From assembly GCF_003116095.1 (NCBI RefSeq), contig NZ_LGRA01000021.1:625943-689942 (forward strand): a DNA stretch of 64,000 bases. Reading direction: 5' to 3'. Source of the DNA: Azospirillum sp. TSO35-2 (GTDB taxonomy: Bacteria; Pseudomonadota; Alphaproteobacteria; Azospirillales; Azospirillaceae). Every line of letters begins with the position of its first letter. The stretch's first letter is position 1. Position numbers and translations under genes: made by a program. Of this stretch, positions 33,883-42,957 are shown in pieces. The notes under the pieces were generated by a model that made no database searches, was not told the DNA's origin, and was given only the letters and a program-made list of their open reading frames with translations.

Positions 33883-35304
33883 ATGCGCCGTCATCGCCGC
33901 GCCAAGATCGTCGCCACCGTCGGACCGGCCAGCAACTCGCCCGAGATGCTGAAGACCCTGTTCCTGGCCGGCGTCGACACCTTCCGGCTGAACTTCAGCC
34001 ACGGCACCCACGACGACCATGCCAAGGTCCACCGCGCCATCCGCGCGCTGGAGGCCGAGGTCGGCCGGCCGATCGGCATCCTGCAGGACCTCCAGGGCCC
34101 GAAGATCCGCGTCGGCACCATCCGCGACGGCAAGATCACCGTGACCGCCGGCGAGGCGATCCGCTTCGTCCTCCAGGGGACCGACGGCGACAAGCGCTCC
34201 ATCCCGCTGCCGCATCCGGAGATTTTCGCCGCGGTGCTGCCGGGCCATCACCTGCTGATCGACGACGGCCGGGTGCGGGTCGCCGTCACCGAACTGGGCG
34301 ACGACTGGATCGAGGCGCAGGTGGTGGTCGGCGGCACCATCTCCAACCGCAAGGGCGTCAACCTGCCGGGCACCGTGCTGGACCTGTCGCCGCTGACCGC
34401 CAAGGACCGCGCCGATCTGGCCTTCGGGCTGGAGTTGGGCGTCGACTGGGTCGCCATGTCCTTCGTGCAGAAGCCGGCCGACATCATCGAGGGCCGCGGC
34501 CTGATCGGCGACCGCGCCGGCCTGATGGCCAAGATCGAGAAGCCGCAGGCGCTCGACCGCATCGACGACATCATCCGCCTGTCGGACGCGGTGATGGTGG
34601 CGCGCGGCGACCTCGGCGTCGAAATCCCGCACGAGGAGGTGCCCGGCCGCCAGAAGGAGCTGGTGCGCGCCTGCCGTCTGGCGGTGAAGCCGGTGATCGT
34701 CGCGACGCAGATGCTCGACTCGATGGTGTCCGCCCCGACCCCGACGCGGGCCGAGGCGTCGGACGTGGCGACCGCCATCTATGACGGTGCCGACGCGGTG
34801 ATGCTGTCGGCCGAATCGGCCTCCGGCCAGTATCCGGTCGAGGCGGTGACGATGATGGACCGCATCATCCGCTCGACCGAGCAGCACAAGCTCTACCGCT
34901 CGCTCATCGAGGCGTCGAGCCTGGGCGAGGAGCAGTCGCCGCCGCACGCCGTGGCCGCCGCCGCCGCCGATCTGGCCGGGGCGATCCACTCCTCGGCCAT
35001 CGTCGCCTTCACCTCCAGCGGGACGACCGCGGCGCGCATCGCCCGCAAGCGGCCGGAGGTGCCGATCCTGGCGATCACCCCCGACCAGAGCGTGTCGCGC
35101 CGGCTGTGCCTGCTGTGGGGCGCCCACAGCGTGCTGTCGGACGACATCCGCACCTACGAGGAGATGGTCGACCGCGCCATCGCCACCGCCCGCCGCGAGG
35201 AGTTCGCCGGTGCCACCGGCACCATGGTGGTGGTCGCCGGCATCCCCTTCGCCCAGGCCGGCACCACCAACAACCTGCGCGTCATCCAGATGGAAAAGCC
35301 CTGA
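33883..35304 (+). CDS. pyk: Pyruvate kinase
   Basis: A 473-residue enzyme of normal length, starting MRRHRRAKIVATVGPASNSP. Motifs: FRLNFSHGTHDDH, ILQDLQGPKIRVG, the catalytic-lysine and metal region GLMAKIEKPQALDRIDDII, VMVARGDLGVEIPHEEVPGR, VIVATQMLDSMVSAPTPTRA and the C-terminal allosteric-domain start VAFTSSGTTAARIARKRPEV. It converts phosphoenolpyruvate and ADP to pyruvate and ATP in the cytoplasm. It follows a 667-bp repeat-rich leader and has no clear Shine-Dalgarno site; it faces the RTX gene convergently. Confidence 0.97.
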   Translation: MRRHRRAKIVATVGPASNSPEMLKTLFLAGVDTFRLNFSHGTHDDHAKVHRAIRALEAEVGRPIGILQDLQGPKIRVGTIRDGKITVTAGEAIRFVLQGTDGDKRSIPLPHPEIFAAVLPGHHLLIDDGRVRVAVTELGDDWIEAQVVVGGTISNRKGVNLPGTVLDLSPLTAKDRADLAFGLELGVDWVAMSFVQKPADIIEGRGLIGDRAGLMAKIEKPQALDRIDDIIRLSDAVMVARGDLGVEIPHEEVPGRQKELVRACRLAVKPVIVATQMLDSMVSAPTPTRAEASDVATAIYDGADAVMLSAESASGQYPVEAVTMMDRIIRSTEQHKLYRSLIEASSLGEEQSPPHAVAAAAADLAGAIHSSAIVAFTSSGTTAARIARKRPEVPILAITPDQSVSRRLCLLWGAHSVLSDDIRTYEEMVDRAIATARREEFAGATGTMVVVAGIPFAQAGTTNNLRVIQMEKP

Positions 35305-35315
35305 GCCGACGGGCT

Positions 35316-35347
35316 GCGGCGGGCCGGGAAGGATCCCGGACCGCCGC
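35316..35347. terminator. Stem-loop between convergent pyk and RTX gene
   Basis: A 14-bp stem with one mismatch (GCGGCGGGCCGGGA and TCCCGGACCGCCGC) and loop AGGA lies between the two stops. There is no T-tract, so termination efficiency is uncertain. Confidence 0.5.
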
Positions 35348-35357
35348 GGCCGCCGTC

Positions 35358-37904
35358 TCAGACGCCGGGGCTCGACAGCAGGAAGTTGTCCGCCGTCAGG
35401 GTCGAGCGGTCGACGTTCATCAGCTTCATCGTGCTGCTGGCACCGAAGTCGATGGTGGTATCGGCGCCGCTCTGGGCGGAGTGGCTCAGCACGTCGCTGA
35501 AGCTGGAAAAGCCGGCGATCGAGCGGATGTCGAGCACGTCGCCGCCGCTGCCGGCGGTGAAGTCGCCGATGCAGTCCCAGCCGTCGTTGGCGTTCTGGAC
35601 GAAGGTGTCACGGCCGGCACCGCCGATCATGTAGTCGTTGCCGCCGTTGCCGGTGATGGTGTCGTTGCCGCTGCCGCCGGCCAGATACTCGCCGGCCGCG
35701 GTGCCGGTCACCGTCTTGCCGGTGGTGGTGCCGGTGCCGCCCCCGCTCGACCCGCCGCTTCCGCTGCCGGTCGCGGCGAAGGAGACGTTGGCGGCGGTCA
35801 GCGTGCTGCGGTCGACGTTGGCCAGCTTGACGCTGTTGTTGGCGTCGAAGCGCACGATGGTGTCGGCGCCCTCCTGCACGGTGACGGCCATCACCGCGTT
35901 GAAGCTGGTCAGCCCCGACCAGCCCGCCACATTCAGCACGTCGCCGCTGTTGCCGGCCTGGAAATCGCCGACATAGTCCCAGCCGTCGCCCGGCTTGAAG
36001 ACGAAGGTGTCCTGGCCGGCACCACCGATCATATAGTCGTTGCCGCCGTTGCTGATGATGGTGTCGTTGCCGCTGCCGCCGGCCAGATAGTCGCGGTCGG
36101 CGGTGCCGGTCAGGGTCAGGCCGGCGGTGCCGCCGGTGGAGCCGCCCCCGGTGGAGCCGCCGCCGGTGTCACCCCCGCCGCTGGACCCGCCGGCCTGGCC
36201 CAGCGTGACCGTGCTGCCGGACAGGTGGATGTCCGACGCGGCGAAGCTGCCGGCGATCCGCAGCGTGGTGTCGGCGCCGGCCGTGCCGTCGAGCCCGATA
36301 TGGACCAGCGTCACCCCGTTCACCGTCTCCGCCTGGACTTGGCCGGCGAGCAGTTGGCTGCCGGTGCCGGTGGTGACCGACCCGGCCAGCGCCGCCCCGG
36401 CGATGGCGAAGGCGTCGCCGGTCACCGCCCCGGTGATGCTGCCGAAGCCGTTCGCCTGCGCCGCCGTCATCGTCACGGTGTGGCGCTGGCTGCCAGTCAG
36501 CGCCAGCGTCTCGACGCTGGTCAGCGTCATGCCGCTGATGTCGATCTTGGGCGAGGCGACGTCGGTGTAGTATTCCAGGTCGTAGCCGTTGAGGCTGGTC
36601 AGGTTGTCGGACCGCAGTTCCAGCGTGTCGGTGCCGGTGCCGCCGTCGAAGGACACCGTGCCGGCGTCGATCTGGTTGACGACGATGTAGCGGTCGTTGC
36701 CGGCGTCGCCGAACAACAGGTCGGCCTGGGTCTGGGCATAGCCGCCGGAACTGACGATGCCGGCCAGGATGGTGTCGTCGCCGTCGCCGCCATGGACGGT
36801 GTCGACACCCCAGTCGCCCTTCACCAGATCGTTGCCGCCGTCGCCGAAGACCGCGTCGTCGCCGCCACCGCCGGCCACCGTGTCGTTGCCCAGTTCGCCA
36901 TGCACCTGGTCATTGTCGGCGCGACCGTAGATCAGGTCGTTGCCGCCGCCGCCGAAGACGGTGTCGTTGCCGTCGCCGGCCTCCAGCGTGTCGTTGCCGG
37001 CGCCGCCATGCTCGATGTCGTTGCCGCCATGGCCCCAGAACCACACCGCACTGTCGCCGGCGGTCAGGCTGTCGGCGTATTCCGACCCGACCCAGCGCTG
37101 GATGTTGACGAAGGTATCCCCGGCCGCCTCGCCGGTGTTGTTGGCGCCGTTGGTCAGGTCCAGCGTCAGGCCGCTGGTCGCGTTCTCATAGGTGACGATG
37201 TTGAAGCCGGTGCCGCCGACATAATGGTCGGCGCCCAACCCGCCGTTCATGGTGTCGCCGGCCGACTGGCCGCTGTTGCCACCACCGACCAGCGTGTCGT
37301 TGCCGGCCCCGCCGATCAGGCTGTCGTTGCCGGTGCCGCCGGTGATGCTGTCGTTGCCGCCCAGCCCGTTGATCGTGTTGCCGCCATTGTCGCCGACCAG
37401 CGTGTCGTTGCCGTTCGTCGCGGTGCCGCTGTAGGCCAACCGGTGCGGCCAGGCGTCGGCCCCGGCGAAGGGGCGCGCGGTGGCGATCGGGCCGGTCACC
37501 ACGTCGAGATCCCACGAGGCGCCCAGCGCCGCAGGACCGACCGGGTGGCTGGCGGCGGCGACGCGGGCGCCGGTGACGGCGGCCAGCCTCTCGACGAAGC
37601 GGCGCCCGTTGGTGCCGGCGCCGACGTCGCAGGCGTGGATCAGGATCTCGGTGCCGGTCGCGTCCGGCCAGCAGCGGTCGAGCAGCGCGCTGCTGTCGAG
37701 CGGCTGGGCGCCAAGCCGCACCTCACCCGGCGCGCCGTGGGCGATCAGGTGGATCGCCGCCGGCCGCGTCTCCAGCGCGTCGGCGAGCAGACCGAGGGCG
37801 TCCTCGTCGTCGGCGACCCGGATCACCGTCAGGTCCGAAGCGTGCCGACCGATCAGCGCGTCGATGTCGGCCAGACCGGCGTCGGCAAGAATGATCCCTT
37901 GCAT
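35358..37904 (-). CDS. DUF4347 domain RTX calcium-binding repeat protein
   Basis: An 848-residue protein; start MQGIILADAGLADIDALIGR at 37904 has AAGGGG at good spacing. Residues 1-155 match DUF4347 (IHLIAHGAPGEVRLGAQPLD and EILIHACDVGAG), often at the N-terminus of large secreted repeat proteins. From about 160 come nonapeptide RTX repeats (GGNDSITGG, GGAGNDTLVGG, GGDGDDTILAG) that bind calcium outside the cell. A central non-repeat part (about 400-570) is followed by two tandem copies of a module of about 110 residues (GGNDYMIGGAG, then LANVDRSTLTAANVSF and LMNVDRSTLTADNFLL). Likely exported by a type I system, none of which is in the window. Perhaps an adhesin or biofilm protein (inference). 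Confidence 0.88.
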   Translation of the reverse strand: MQGIILADAGLADIDALIGRHASDLTVIRVADDEDALGLLADALETRPAAIHLIAHGAPGEVRLGAQPLDSSALLDRCWPDATGTEILIHACDVGAGTNGRRFVERLAAVTGARVAAASHPVGPAALGASWDLDVVTGPIATARPFAGADAWPHRLAYSGTATNGNDTLVGDNGGNTINGLGGNDSITGGTGNDSLIGGAGNDTLVGGGNSGQSAGDTMNGGLGADHYVGGTGFNIVTYENATSGLTLDLTNGANNTGEAAGDTFVNIQRWVGSEYADSLTAGDSAVWFWGHGGNDIEHGGAGNDTLEAGDGNDTVFGGGGNDLIYGRADNDQVHGELGNDTVAGGGGDDAVFGDGGNDLVKGDWGVDTVHGGDGDDTILAGIVSSGGYAQTQADLLFGDAGNDRYIVVNQIDAGTVSFDGGTGTDTLELRSDNLTSLNGYDLEYYTDVASPKIDISGMTLTSVETLALTGSQRHTVTMTAAQANGFGSITGAVTGDAFAIAGAALAGSVTTGTGSQLLAGQVQAETVNGVTLVHIGLDGTAGADTTLRIAGSFAASDIHLSGSTVTLGQAGGSSGGGDTGGGSTGGGSTGGTAGLTLTGTADRDYLAGGSGNDTIISNGGNDYMIGGAGQDTFVFKPGDGWDYVGDFQAGNSGDVLNVAGWSGLTSFNAVMAVTVQEGADTIVRFDANNSVKLANVDRSTLTAANVSFAATGSGSGGSSGGGTGTTTGKTVTGTAAGEYLAGGSGNDTITGNGGNDYMIGGAGRDTFVQNANDGWDCIGDFTAGSGGDVLDIRSIAGFSSFSDVLSHSAQSGADTTIDFGASSTMKLMNVDRSTLTADNFLLSSPGV

Positions 37905-38266
37905 GAAAACCCCTTTCTGGGGAGTTGTTGGAAACCGTTCAAGGTCTCCGTCATGTACGGAATCGGGTCTGTTGAACAACGCCGAATAAGATGATCATTC
38001 CTTCGGAAGCATTCACCCCGCTTGAGCGTCCTGTTTTCTCCGCACTGGCGAAATGAGTACGGACAGCGCGAGCGGCGATGGGCGGAGGATAATCCGCCTT
38101 CCTGTCGAATTGGCCAAGAGGGGTCGTCATCCGACGCAAACCGCCTATCGTTACCTCCTATTCGGTGGTGAAGCCCGGCGCGAACGGGCGGATCCTATTT
38201 GTTTGACCTATATGGGAATAGCCGGCATCGTTCCGGCCATCATCGCAGTGGAAGGGAGTGTCCCCC
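37905..38266. other. Divergent promoter region between RTX gene and acuI-like gene
   Basis: About 360 bases, no gene seen. The parts next to both starts are AT-richer than average, consistent with two divergent promoters. No clear operator or hairpin was recognised. Confidence 0.4.
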
Positions 38267-39289
38267 ATGCCTGGTCCTGTGCCCGAAGCCGCCATCCCGC
38301 CGTCCTTCACCGCGTTCGTCATCGCCGACGAGGGCGGCAAGCCCAAGGGGGCGTTCACCAGCCTCGCCCCGTCGGATCTGCCCGACCATGACGTGCTGGT
38401 CGAGGTCGCCTTCTCGACGGTGAACTACAAGGACGGGCTCGCCGTGTCCGGCAAGGCGAAGATCGCCCGCAAGCTGCCGATGGTGGCGGGCATCGATCTG
38501 GCCGGAACGGTCGTCGAGTCGCGGTCGCCGGACTGGGCGCCGGGCGACCGGGTGGTGGTCAACGGCTGGGGCCTGTCGGAGACGCAGTGGGGCGGCTACA
38601 GCCGTTATCAGCGGGTGAAGCCGGAGTGGCTGATCCGCCTGCCCGACGCCTTCACGCTGGAACAGGCGATGGGCATCGGCACCGCCGGCTACACCGCGGC
38701 GCTGTGCGTCGACGCGCTGGAGCGCTGGGGCGCCCTTCAGTCCGGCGGCCGGGAGGTGCTGGTCACCGGGGCGGCCGGCGGGGTCGGCTCGGTCGCCGTC
38801 GCCCTGCTGGCCAAGCACGGCTGCACCGTCATTGCCTCCACCGGCCGCCCGGACACCCACGACTATCTGAGGGGACTCGGCGCCAGCGGCTTCATCGACC
38901 GCGCCACGCTGCTGGAGAAGGGGGCGCCGCTGCAGAAGGAGCGCTGGGCCGCCGGCGTCGATTCGGTGGGCGGCGTCACGCTGGTGAACGCGCTGGCACA
39001 GACGGTGTGGGGCGGCGCCATCGCCGCCTGCGGGCTGGCCGGGTCGTCCGACCTGCCGGGCACGGTCCTGCCTCACATCCTGCGCAGCGTGGCCCTGATC
39101 GGCGTCGATTCGGTGATGGCGCCGGCCGACCGTCGGGCGTCGGCCTGGGCGCGGCTGGCCCGCGACCTCGACCCCACGCATCTGGCGGCGATGTACCGGG
39201 TCCATCCCTTCGCCGATCTGCCGGACCTCGCCGGCCGCATCCTGGCCGGCCAGATCCGCGGCCGGGTGGTGCTGGACCTGCGCGCCTGA
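38267..39289 (+). CDS. acuI: AcuI/YhdH-type NADPH-dependent medium-chain oxidoreductase
   Basis: A 340-residue protein; ATG 38267 has AGGGAG 9 nt upstream (a GTG three codons earlier lacks room for a ribosome site). Motifs: VEVAFSTVNYKDGLAVSGKA, MVAGIDLAGTVVES, WGGYSRYQRVKPEWLIRLP, the dinucleotide loop VLVTGAAGGVGSVAVALLAK, and TLLEKGAPLQKERWAAGVDS, all typical of acrylyl-CoA reductase AcuI and E. coli YhdH. It lacks zinc ligands. It reduces acryloyl-CoA to propionyl-CoA, protecting against a toxic intermediate; that role for this copy is inferred from family. Confidence 0.88.
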   Translation: MPGPVPEAAIPPSFTAFVIADEGGKPKGAFTSLAPSDLPDHDVLVEVAFSTVNYKDGLAVSGKAKIARKLPMVAGIDLAGTVVESRSPDWAPGDRVVVNGWGLSETQWGGYSRYQRVKPEWLIRLPDAFTLEQAMGIGTAGYTAALCVDALERWGALQSGGREVLVTGAAGGVGSVAVALLAKHGCTVIASTGRPDTHDYLRGLGASGFIDRATLLEKGAPLQKERWAAGVDSVGGVTLVNALAQTVWGGAIAACGLAGSSDLPGTVLPHILRSVALIGVDSVMAPADRRASAWARLARDLDPTHLAAMYRVHPFADLPDLAGRILAGQIRGRVVLDLRA

Positions 39290-39305
39290 CACCCGCATGA
39301 AAAAC

Positions 39306-39373
39306 GGGCCGTCGGGGGATGCCCGACGGCCCGGCGGTTGCCGAACGAAAGAAGGGCCACGCGCGTGGCCCTT
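39306..39373. terminator. Two hairpins between convergent acuI and TRAP operon
   Basis: Hairpin 39306-39332 has an 11-bp perfect stem (GGGCCGTCGGG) with loop GGATG; on the minus strand it is followed by GTTTTT, so it terminates the leftward TRAP operon. A 22-bp perfect palindrome at 39352-39373 (AAGGGCCACGC and mirror) can serve rightward acuI transcripts. Confidence 0.75.
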
Positions 39374-39401
39374 CCCGTCTCTTCCGATGCGTCCCCCGCT
39401 C

Positions 39402-40682
39402 TTACTTGAGCAGGTCGTGGACGAACATCGACACTTCCGGAACCAGCGTCACGACCAGCAGCGTGACCCACAGCGCCGCCATGAACGGCCACATGGAACG
39501 GACCACCTTGCTGACCGGCACCTCGCCGATGGCGCATCCGAGGTAGAAGGCGGCGCCGACCGGCGGCGTGTTCAGGCCGATGGTGCAGTTCAGCAGCACG
39601 ATGATGCCGAACTGGACGGGGTCCATGCCGTAATGCATGACGATCGGCAGGAAGATCGGCGTGCAGACCAGGATATGGGCGGCCATATCGAGGAAGATGC
39701 CGAACAGGAACAGCGCGATGTCGACCATGATGAAGACGACCCAGGGGGTCGTGCTGATGCTGCTCAGCGCCTCGCCAGCGATTTCGGCGACACCGTAGAT
39801 GCTCATCAGATAGCCGAACATCGTCGAGATGCCGATCAGCAGCAGAACGATGCCGGTGGTCTTGGTCGCCTTGGCCGCCGCCTTGAGGAAATCCTGCCAG
39901 CTCAAGCTGCGATAGACGAAGACCGTCAGCAGCAGGGCGTAGAGCACGGCCACCGCGCCGGCTTCCGCCGCGGTGAACACGCCGGACAGGATGCCGCCGA
40001 CGATGATGACCATGATGAACAGGCCGGGAAGCGCCACCGCCAGGCTGCGGGCGACTTCGGTCCAGCCGGGGAACTTGCCCGACGGGTAGGCACGGGCGCG
40101 GGCGACGAAATAGGCCGTCAGCAGGTTGGCGATGGAGAGCATCACCGCCGGGACCGCGCCGGCCATGATCAGCGAGTTCATCGACACGATGCCGCCGGCG
40201 GCCAGCGAGTAGATGATCATGTTGTGGCTGGTCGGCATCACCGCGCCGACCAGCGAGGAATAGGTGGTGACGTTGACGGCGTAGTCGGCGTCGATGTTCT
40301 CTTTCTTCATCAGCGGGATGAGCGCCGAACCCATCGCCGAGACGTCGGCCACCGGCGAGCCGGACACGCCGCCGAACATCGTGCAGGCCACGACGTTGGT
40401 CATGCCGAGACCGCCGCGGACATGCCCGACCATCGCCTTGGAGCAGCGGATGATGCGGTCGGCGATGCCGCCGTACATCATCAGCTCGCCGGTGAAGATG
40501 AAGAAGGGGATGGTCAGGAAGGCGAAGACGTTCATGCCGGCGGCCATGCGCTGGAACACCACGGCGACCGGCAGGCCTTCGTACAACACGGTGGCGAGCG
40601 ACGACAGACCGATGGCGAACACCACCGGCATTCCAACGATCAGCCCGAGCACGAAGGTCAGGCAGAGAATGGTCAGTGCCAT
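39402..40682 (-). CDS. dctM: TRAP transporter large permease (DctM)
   Basis: A 426-residue protein with about 12 hydrophobic segments, starting MALTILCLTFVLGLIVGMPV; GGAGGT lies upstream of the ATG at 40682, which overlaps the DctQ gene by 10 nt. Motifs: FIFTGELMMYGGIADRIIRC, FGGVSGSPVADVSAMGSALI, GAVMPTSHNMIIYSLAAGG, and LLNCTIGLNTPPVGAAFYLG. It is the sodium-coupled channel part of a tripartite importer. From the setting the substrate is likely a hexuronate or related sugar acid (inference). Confidence 0.95.
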   Translation of the reverse strand: MALTILCLTFVLGLIVGMPVVFAIGLSSLATVLYEGLPVAVVFQRMAAGMNVFAFLTIPFFIFTGELMMYGGIADRIIRCSKAMVGHVRGGLGMTNVVACTMFGGVSGSPVADVSAMGSALIPLMKKENIDADYAVNVTTYSSLVGAVMPTSHNMIIYSLAAGGIVSMNSLIMAGAVPAVMLSIANLLTAYFVARARAYPSGKFPGWTEVARSLAVALPGLFIMVIIVGGILSGVFTAAEAGAVAVLYALLLTVFVYRSLSWQDFLKAAAKATKTTGIVLLLIGISTMFGYLMSIYGVAEIAGEALSSISTTPWVVFIMVDIALFLFGIFLDMAAHILVCTPIFLPIVMHYGMDPVQFGIIVLLNCTIGLNTPPVGAAFYLGCAIGEVPVSKVVRSMWPFMAALWVTLLVVTLVPEVSMFVHDLLK

Positions 40683-41233
40683 GACGGGGTGACCTCCAGG
40701 TTCAGGACCCGAGCGACAATGCGCTCGATGGCGAAGACGATGATCAGGACCCCGCCGATCGCCAGAGGCAGATACGACCAGCCCTGCGAGATCGGCAGTC
40801 CGGGATTGACGTATTCCCACATTTCCCAGCTCAGGACCGACCCGCCCCAGGCCATGAACATGGCGAAGACGATCATGCCGAGATAGACGATGATCTCGGC
40901 GGCGTAGCGCACCCGCTCGGGAGCGAAGGTCAGCAGGGATTCCATGCCGATGTGCCGGCCGTCGCGAACGCCGACCGCGGCGGCGAAGCAGGTCACGTAC
41001 AGCACCATCACGAGCGCGAGGATCTCGGTCCAGGCCGGCGAATCGTTGAGGATGTAACGGCCGTAGATCTGCGTCAGCACGGCGATCAGGATAATCATCA
41101 GCCCAAACACCGCCAGTTGCAGGCAGAGACGGGACAGTCTGGCGTTGAAGCGGAAATAGGCACCGAGCGCACCCGTAATCATGGACGTTTTCAGTCGGTG
41201 CTCTAGGGGCGGGGCCAGCGTTTGCTCAGCCAT
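40673..41233 (-). CDS. dctQ: TRAP transporter small permease (DctQ)
   Basis: A 186-residue protein with four predicted membrane helices; the start at 41233 has AGGAGA 8 nt upstream. The conserved DctQ core is LTQIYGRYILNDSPAWTEIL then RDGRHIGMESLL. It pairs with DctM in the membrane. It lies 187 bp downstream of dctP, with a hairpin in the gap. Confidence 0.93.
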   Translation of the reverse strand: MAEQTLAPPLEHRLKTSMITGALGAYFRFNARLSRLCLQLAVFGLMIILIAVLTQIYGRYILNDSPAWTEILALVMVLYVTCFAAAVGVRDGRHIGMESLLTFAPERVRYAAEIIVYLGMIVFAMFMAWGGSVLSWEMWEYVNPGLPISQGWSYLPLAIGGVLIIVFAIERIVARVLNLEVTPSWH

Positions 41234-41384
41234 CCGGGTATCTCCTTATGTCCCCAAGGGTGAGGGTGATCGACACGGCATCGTGCTTCGACGTCGGAGT
41301 GGCTGCATTCCGGACATGGAGGTCGGAGTGCGTCGGCGGGCTCGGGATGTCGTCGTGACGAAGGGGCGCGTGGTGCGGAGTGGA

Positions 41385-41414
41385 CCGGCCCGGCCGCCGT
41401 GGCGACCGGGCCGG
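41385..41414 (-). terminator. Intercistronic hairpin after dctP
   Basis: CCGGCCCGG and CCGGGCCGG form a 9-bp stem with a 12-base loop, 7 nt beyond the dctP stop. No T-tract follows. It probably attenuates or protects the dctP message, giving more binding protein than permease. Confidence 0.55.
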
Positions 41415-41420
41415 CGGCTG

Positions 41421-42395
41421 TCACTTGGACTGCTGGATGCGGACGAGAAGATCCTTCAGCTTCGGATCGGTGAGGAACTGGTCGTAGACCGGCTTCATCG
41501 CCGCCTGGAACGGCGCCTTGTCGATGGTGATGACCTCGACGCCCGCCTTCTCGACGATGCTCCGCGACGACACCTCCATCTCCTCCCACAGCTTGCGCAT
41601 GTGCGGGACGGAGTCCTTCGCCGCCTTGCGGACCAGGGCCTTCTCTTCCGGCGTGAAGCTGTCGTAGGTCTTCTTCGACATCAGCAGCACGTCGGGCGCC
41701 ATGGAGTGCTCGGTGAGCGTGAAGTACTTCGCCGCCTCGTACTGGTGCGAGGACTGGTAGGTCGGCCAGTTGTTCTCGGCGCCGTCGATCAGGCCGGTCT
41801 TCAGGCCGGTGAACACTTCACCGGTCGGCATCGGCGTCGGGTTGGCGCCGAGCAGCTTCATCATGGCGACCCAGACGTCCGACTGCTGGACGCGGATCTT
41901 CAGACCCTTGAGGTCGTTGATGCTGCGGACCGGGGTCTTGGTGTAGAAGGAGCGCGAGCCGGAGTCGTAGAACGCCAGGCCGATCATGCCGTGCGCGTCG
42001 CAATCGCCCAGGATTTCGTCGCCCAGCGGGCCGTCGAGGACCGAGCGCATGTGCTGCGTGTCGCGGAACACGAAGGGCAGCACCGGCACCATCATGGCCG
42101 GGCAGATGGTGTTGAGCGTCCCGGCGTTGACCCGCAGGAACTCGATGGCGCCGAGCTTCACCTGCTCGATGGTGTCCTTCTCGGAACCGAGCTGGGAGCT
42201 GGGGAACACCTTGATGGTGTACTTGCCGTTGGTGGCCTTGCTGAGCTCATCGCTCATGTACTGCACGGCCTTGACGGTCGGATAGTCGGGCGGCTGAACG
42301 TCGGCGGATCGGAACTGACGAGCCTGCGCCTGGGCGACGGTCAGCGCCATCAGGCTGGCAACGCTGGCCAGAGCCAGTTTCTTCATAAAGCTCAT
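41421..42395 (-). CDS. dctP: TRAP transporter substrate-binding protein (DctP)
   Basis: A 324-residue protein with a signal peptide (MKKLALASVASLMALTVAQA). The ATG at 42395 has AGGAGC upstream; another ATG three codons later is possible. Motifs: FPSSQLGSEKDTIEQVKLGA, the ligand-arginine region LKGLKIRVQQSDVWVAMMKL, LKTGLIDGAENNWPTYQSS and YKVAKYF-like HQYEAAKYFTLTEHSMAPDV. This variant of the DctP family includes known binders of glucuronate and galacturonate, in keeping with the uronate genes to the right; the ligand here is inferred. Confidence 0.93.
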   Translation of the reverse strand: MSFMKKLALASVASLMALTVAQAQARQFRSADVQPPDYPTVKAVQYMSDELSKATNGKYTIKVFPSSQLGSEKDTIEQVKLGAIEFLRVNAGTLNTICPAMMVPVLPFVFRDTQHMRSVLDGPLGDEILGDCDAHGMIGLAFYDSGSRSFYTKTPVRSINDLKGLKIRVQQSDVWVAMMKLLGANPTPMPTGEVFTGLKTGLIDGAENNWPTYQSSHQYEAAKYFTLTEHSMAPDVLLMSKKTYDSFTPEEKALVRKAAKDSVPHMRKLWEEMEVSSRSIVEKAGVEVITIDKAPFQAAMKPVYDQFLTDPKLKDLLVRIQQSK

Positions 42396-42682
42396 GTGGG
42401 TCTGCTCCTGTATTGACGTCTTACGTAGAAGGAACTGGCTCGGCGATCCGTCCGGTTGGCGGCTCGCTTTGCGTGGAACTCGGTGTATTCACGGTGTCGC
42501 CCTGTGCCCATCGATCATGACAGCGCTGTTCGCAGCGCTATTATTTTCCGATCCGCACGATAAAGACCGTTCCGCGTTGTGCCGGCGCTTAAACAACTCC
42601 CTGGGTGCTGAAGCCCTGCACGGCGGCCGGGTGGCGATGCCAGCGTTCGGTCGTTCGATCCGAAGCACCCGACGGCGTAGTT

Positions 42683-42698
42683 ATATTAATATATTACA
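42683..42698. promoter_or_regulatory. Uronate-regulon operator, site A (TRAP operon)
   Basis: ATATTAATATATTACA, with core TTAATATAT at 42686-42694. Matches the shared core YTARTATAY. It is 291 bp upstream of the dctP start. Confidence 0.65.
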
Positions 42699-42942
42699 TT
42701 GCTTGGCAAGGCGGTTTTCTCGCTGTGCGTCGCGGCGGAGAAAATGTCGCACGACGCCAAGATCCGGTTCGACAGTACCGTCAAGCTTGCACCACATGCG
42801 ACCCATTGCCGCAGCTTCCGGACTCACGACGCAGGACTGGACGCTTGAGGTCTTCTCATTGGTCCCTGTCGGAGATCTGTTCACTGGACTGGTGCCGTTG
42901 TTCGGAACGTGACTTGGCGGTGCAGGTTTTCCCGGTCTTTAG

Positions 42943-42957
42943 GATATTAGTATATCA
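42943..42957. promoter_or_regulatory. Uronate-regulon operator, site B
   Basis: GATATTAGTATATCA, with core TTAGTATAT at 42947-42955; GATAT and ATATC form a dyad over 4 bases. It lies between the 3' end of the Gfo/Idh gene and site A, so it most likely serves the leftward TRAP operon together with A. Confidence 0.65.

Noticed and set aside
36780..37420. Regularly spaced repeats that could suggest a CRISPR array
   Set aside because: The repeats are coding RTX nonapeptide units in frame, with no constant direct repeat and no spacers.
35106..37994. 962-codon open frame on the plus strand
   Set aside because: Antisense shadow of the RTX repeat gene; the His/Asp/Val-rich text comes from reversed Gly/Asn/Asp repeats.
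39297..40886. 529-codon open frame on the plus strand
   Set aside because: Antisense shadow of the TRAP large permease; His/Asp/Arg-rich with no motif.
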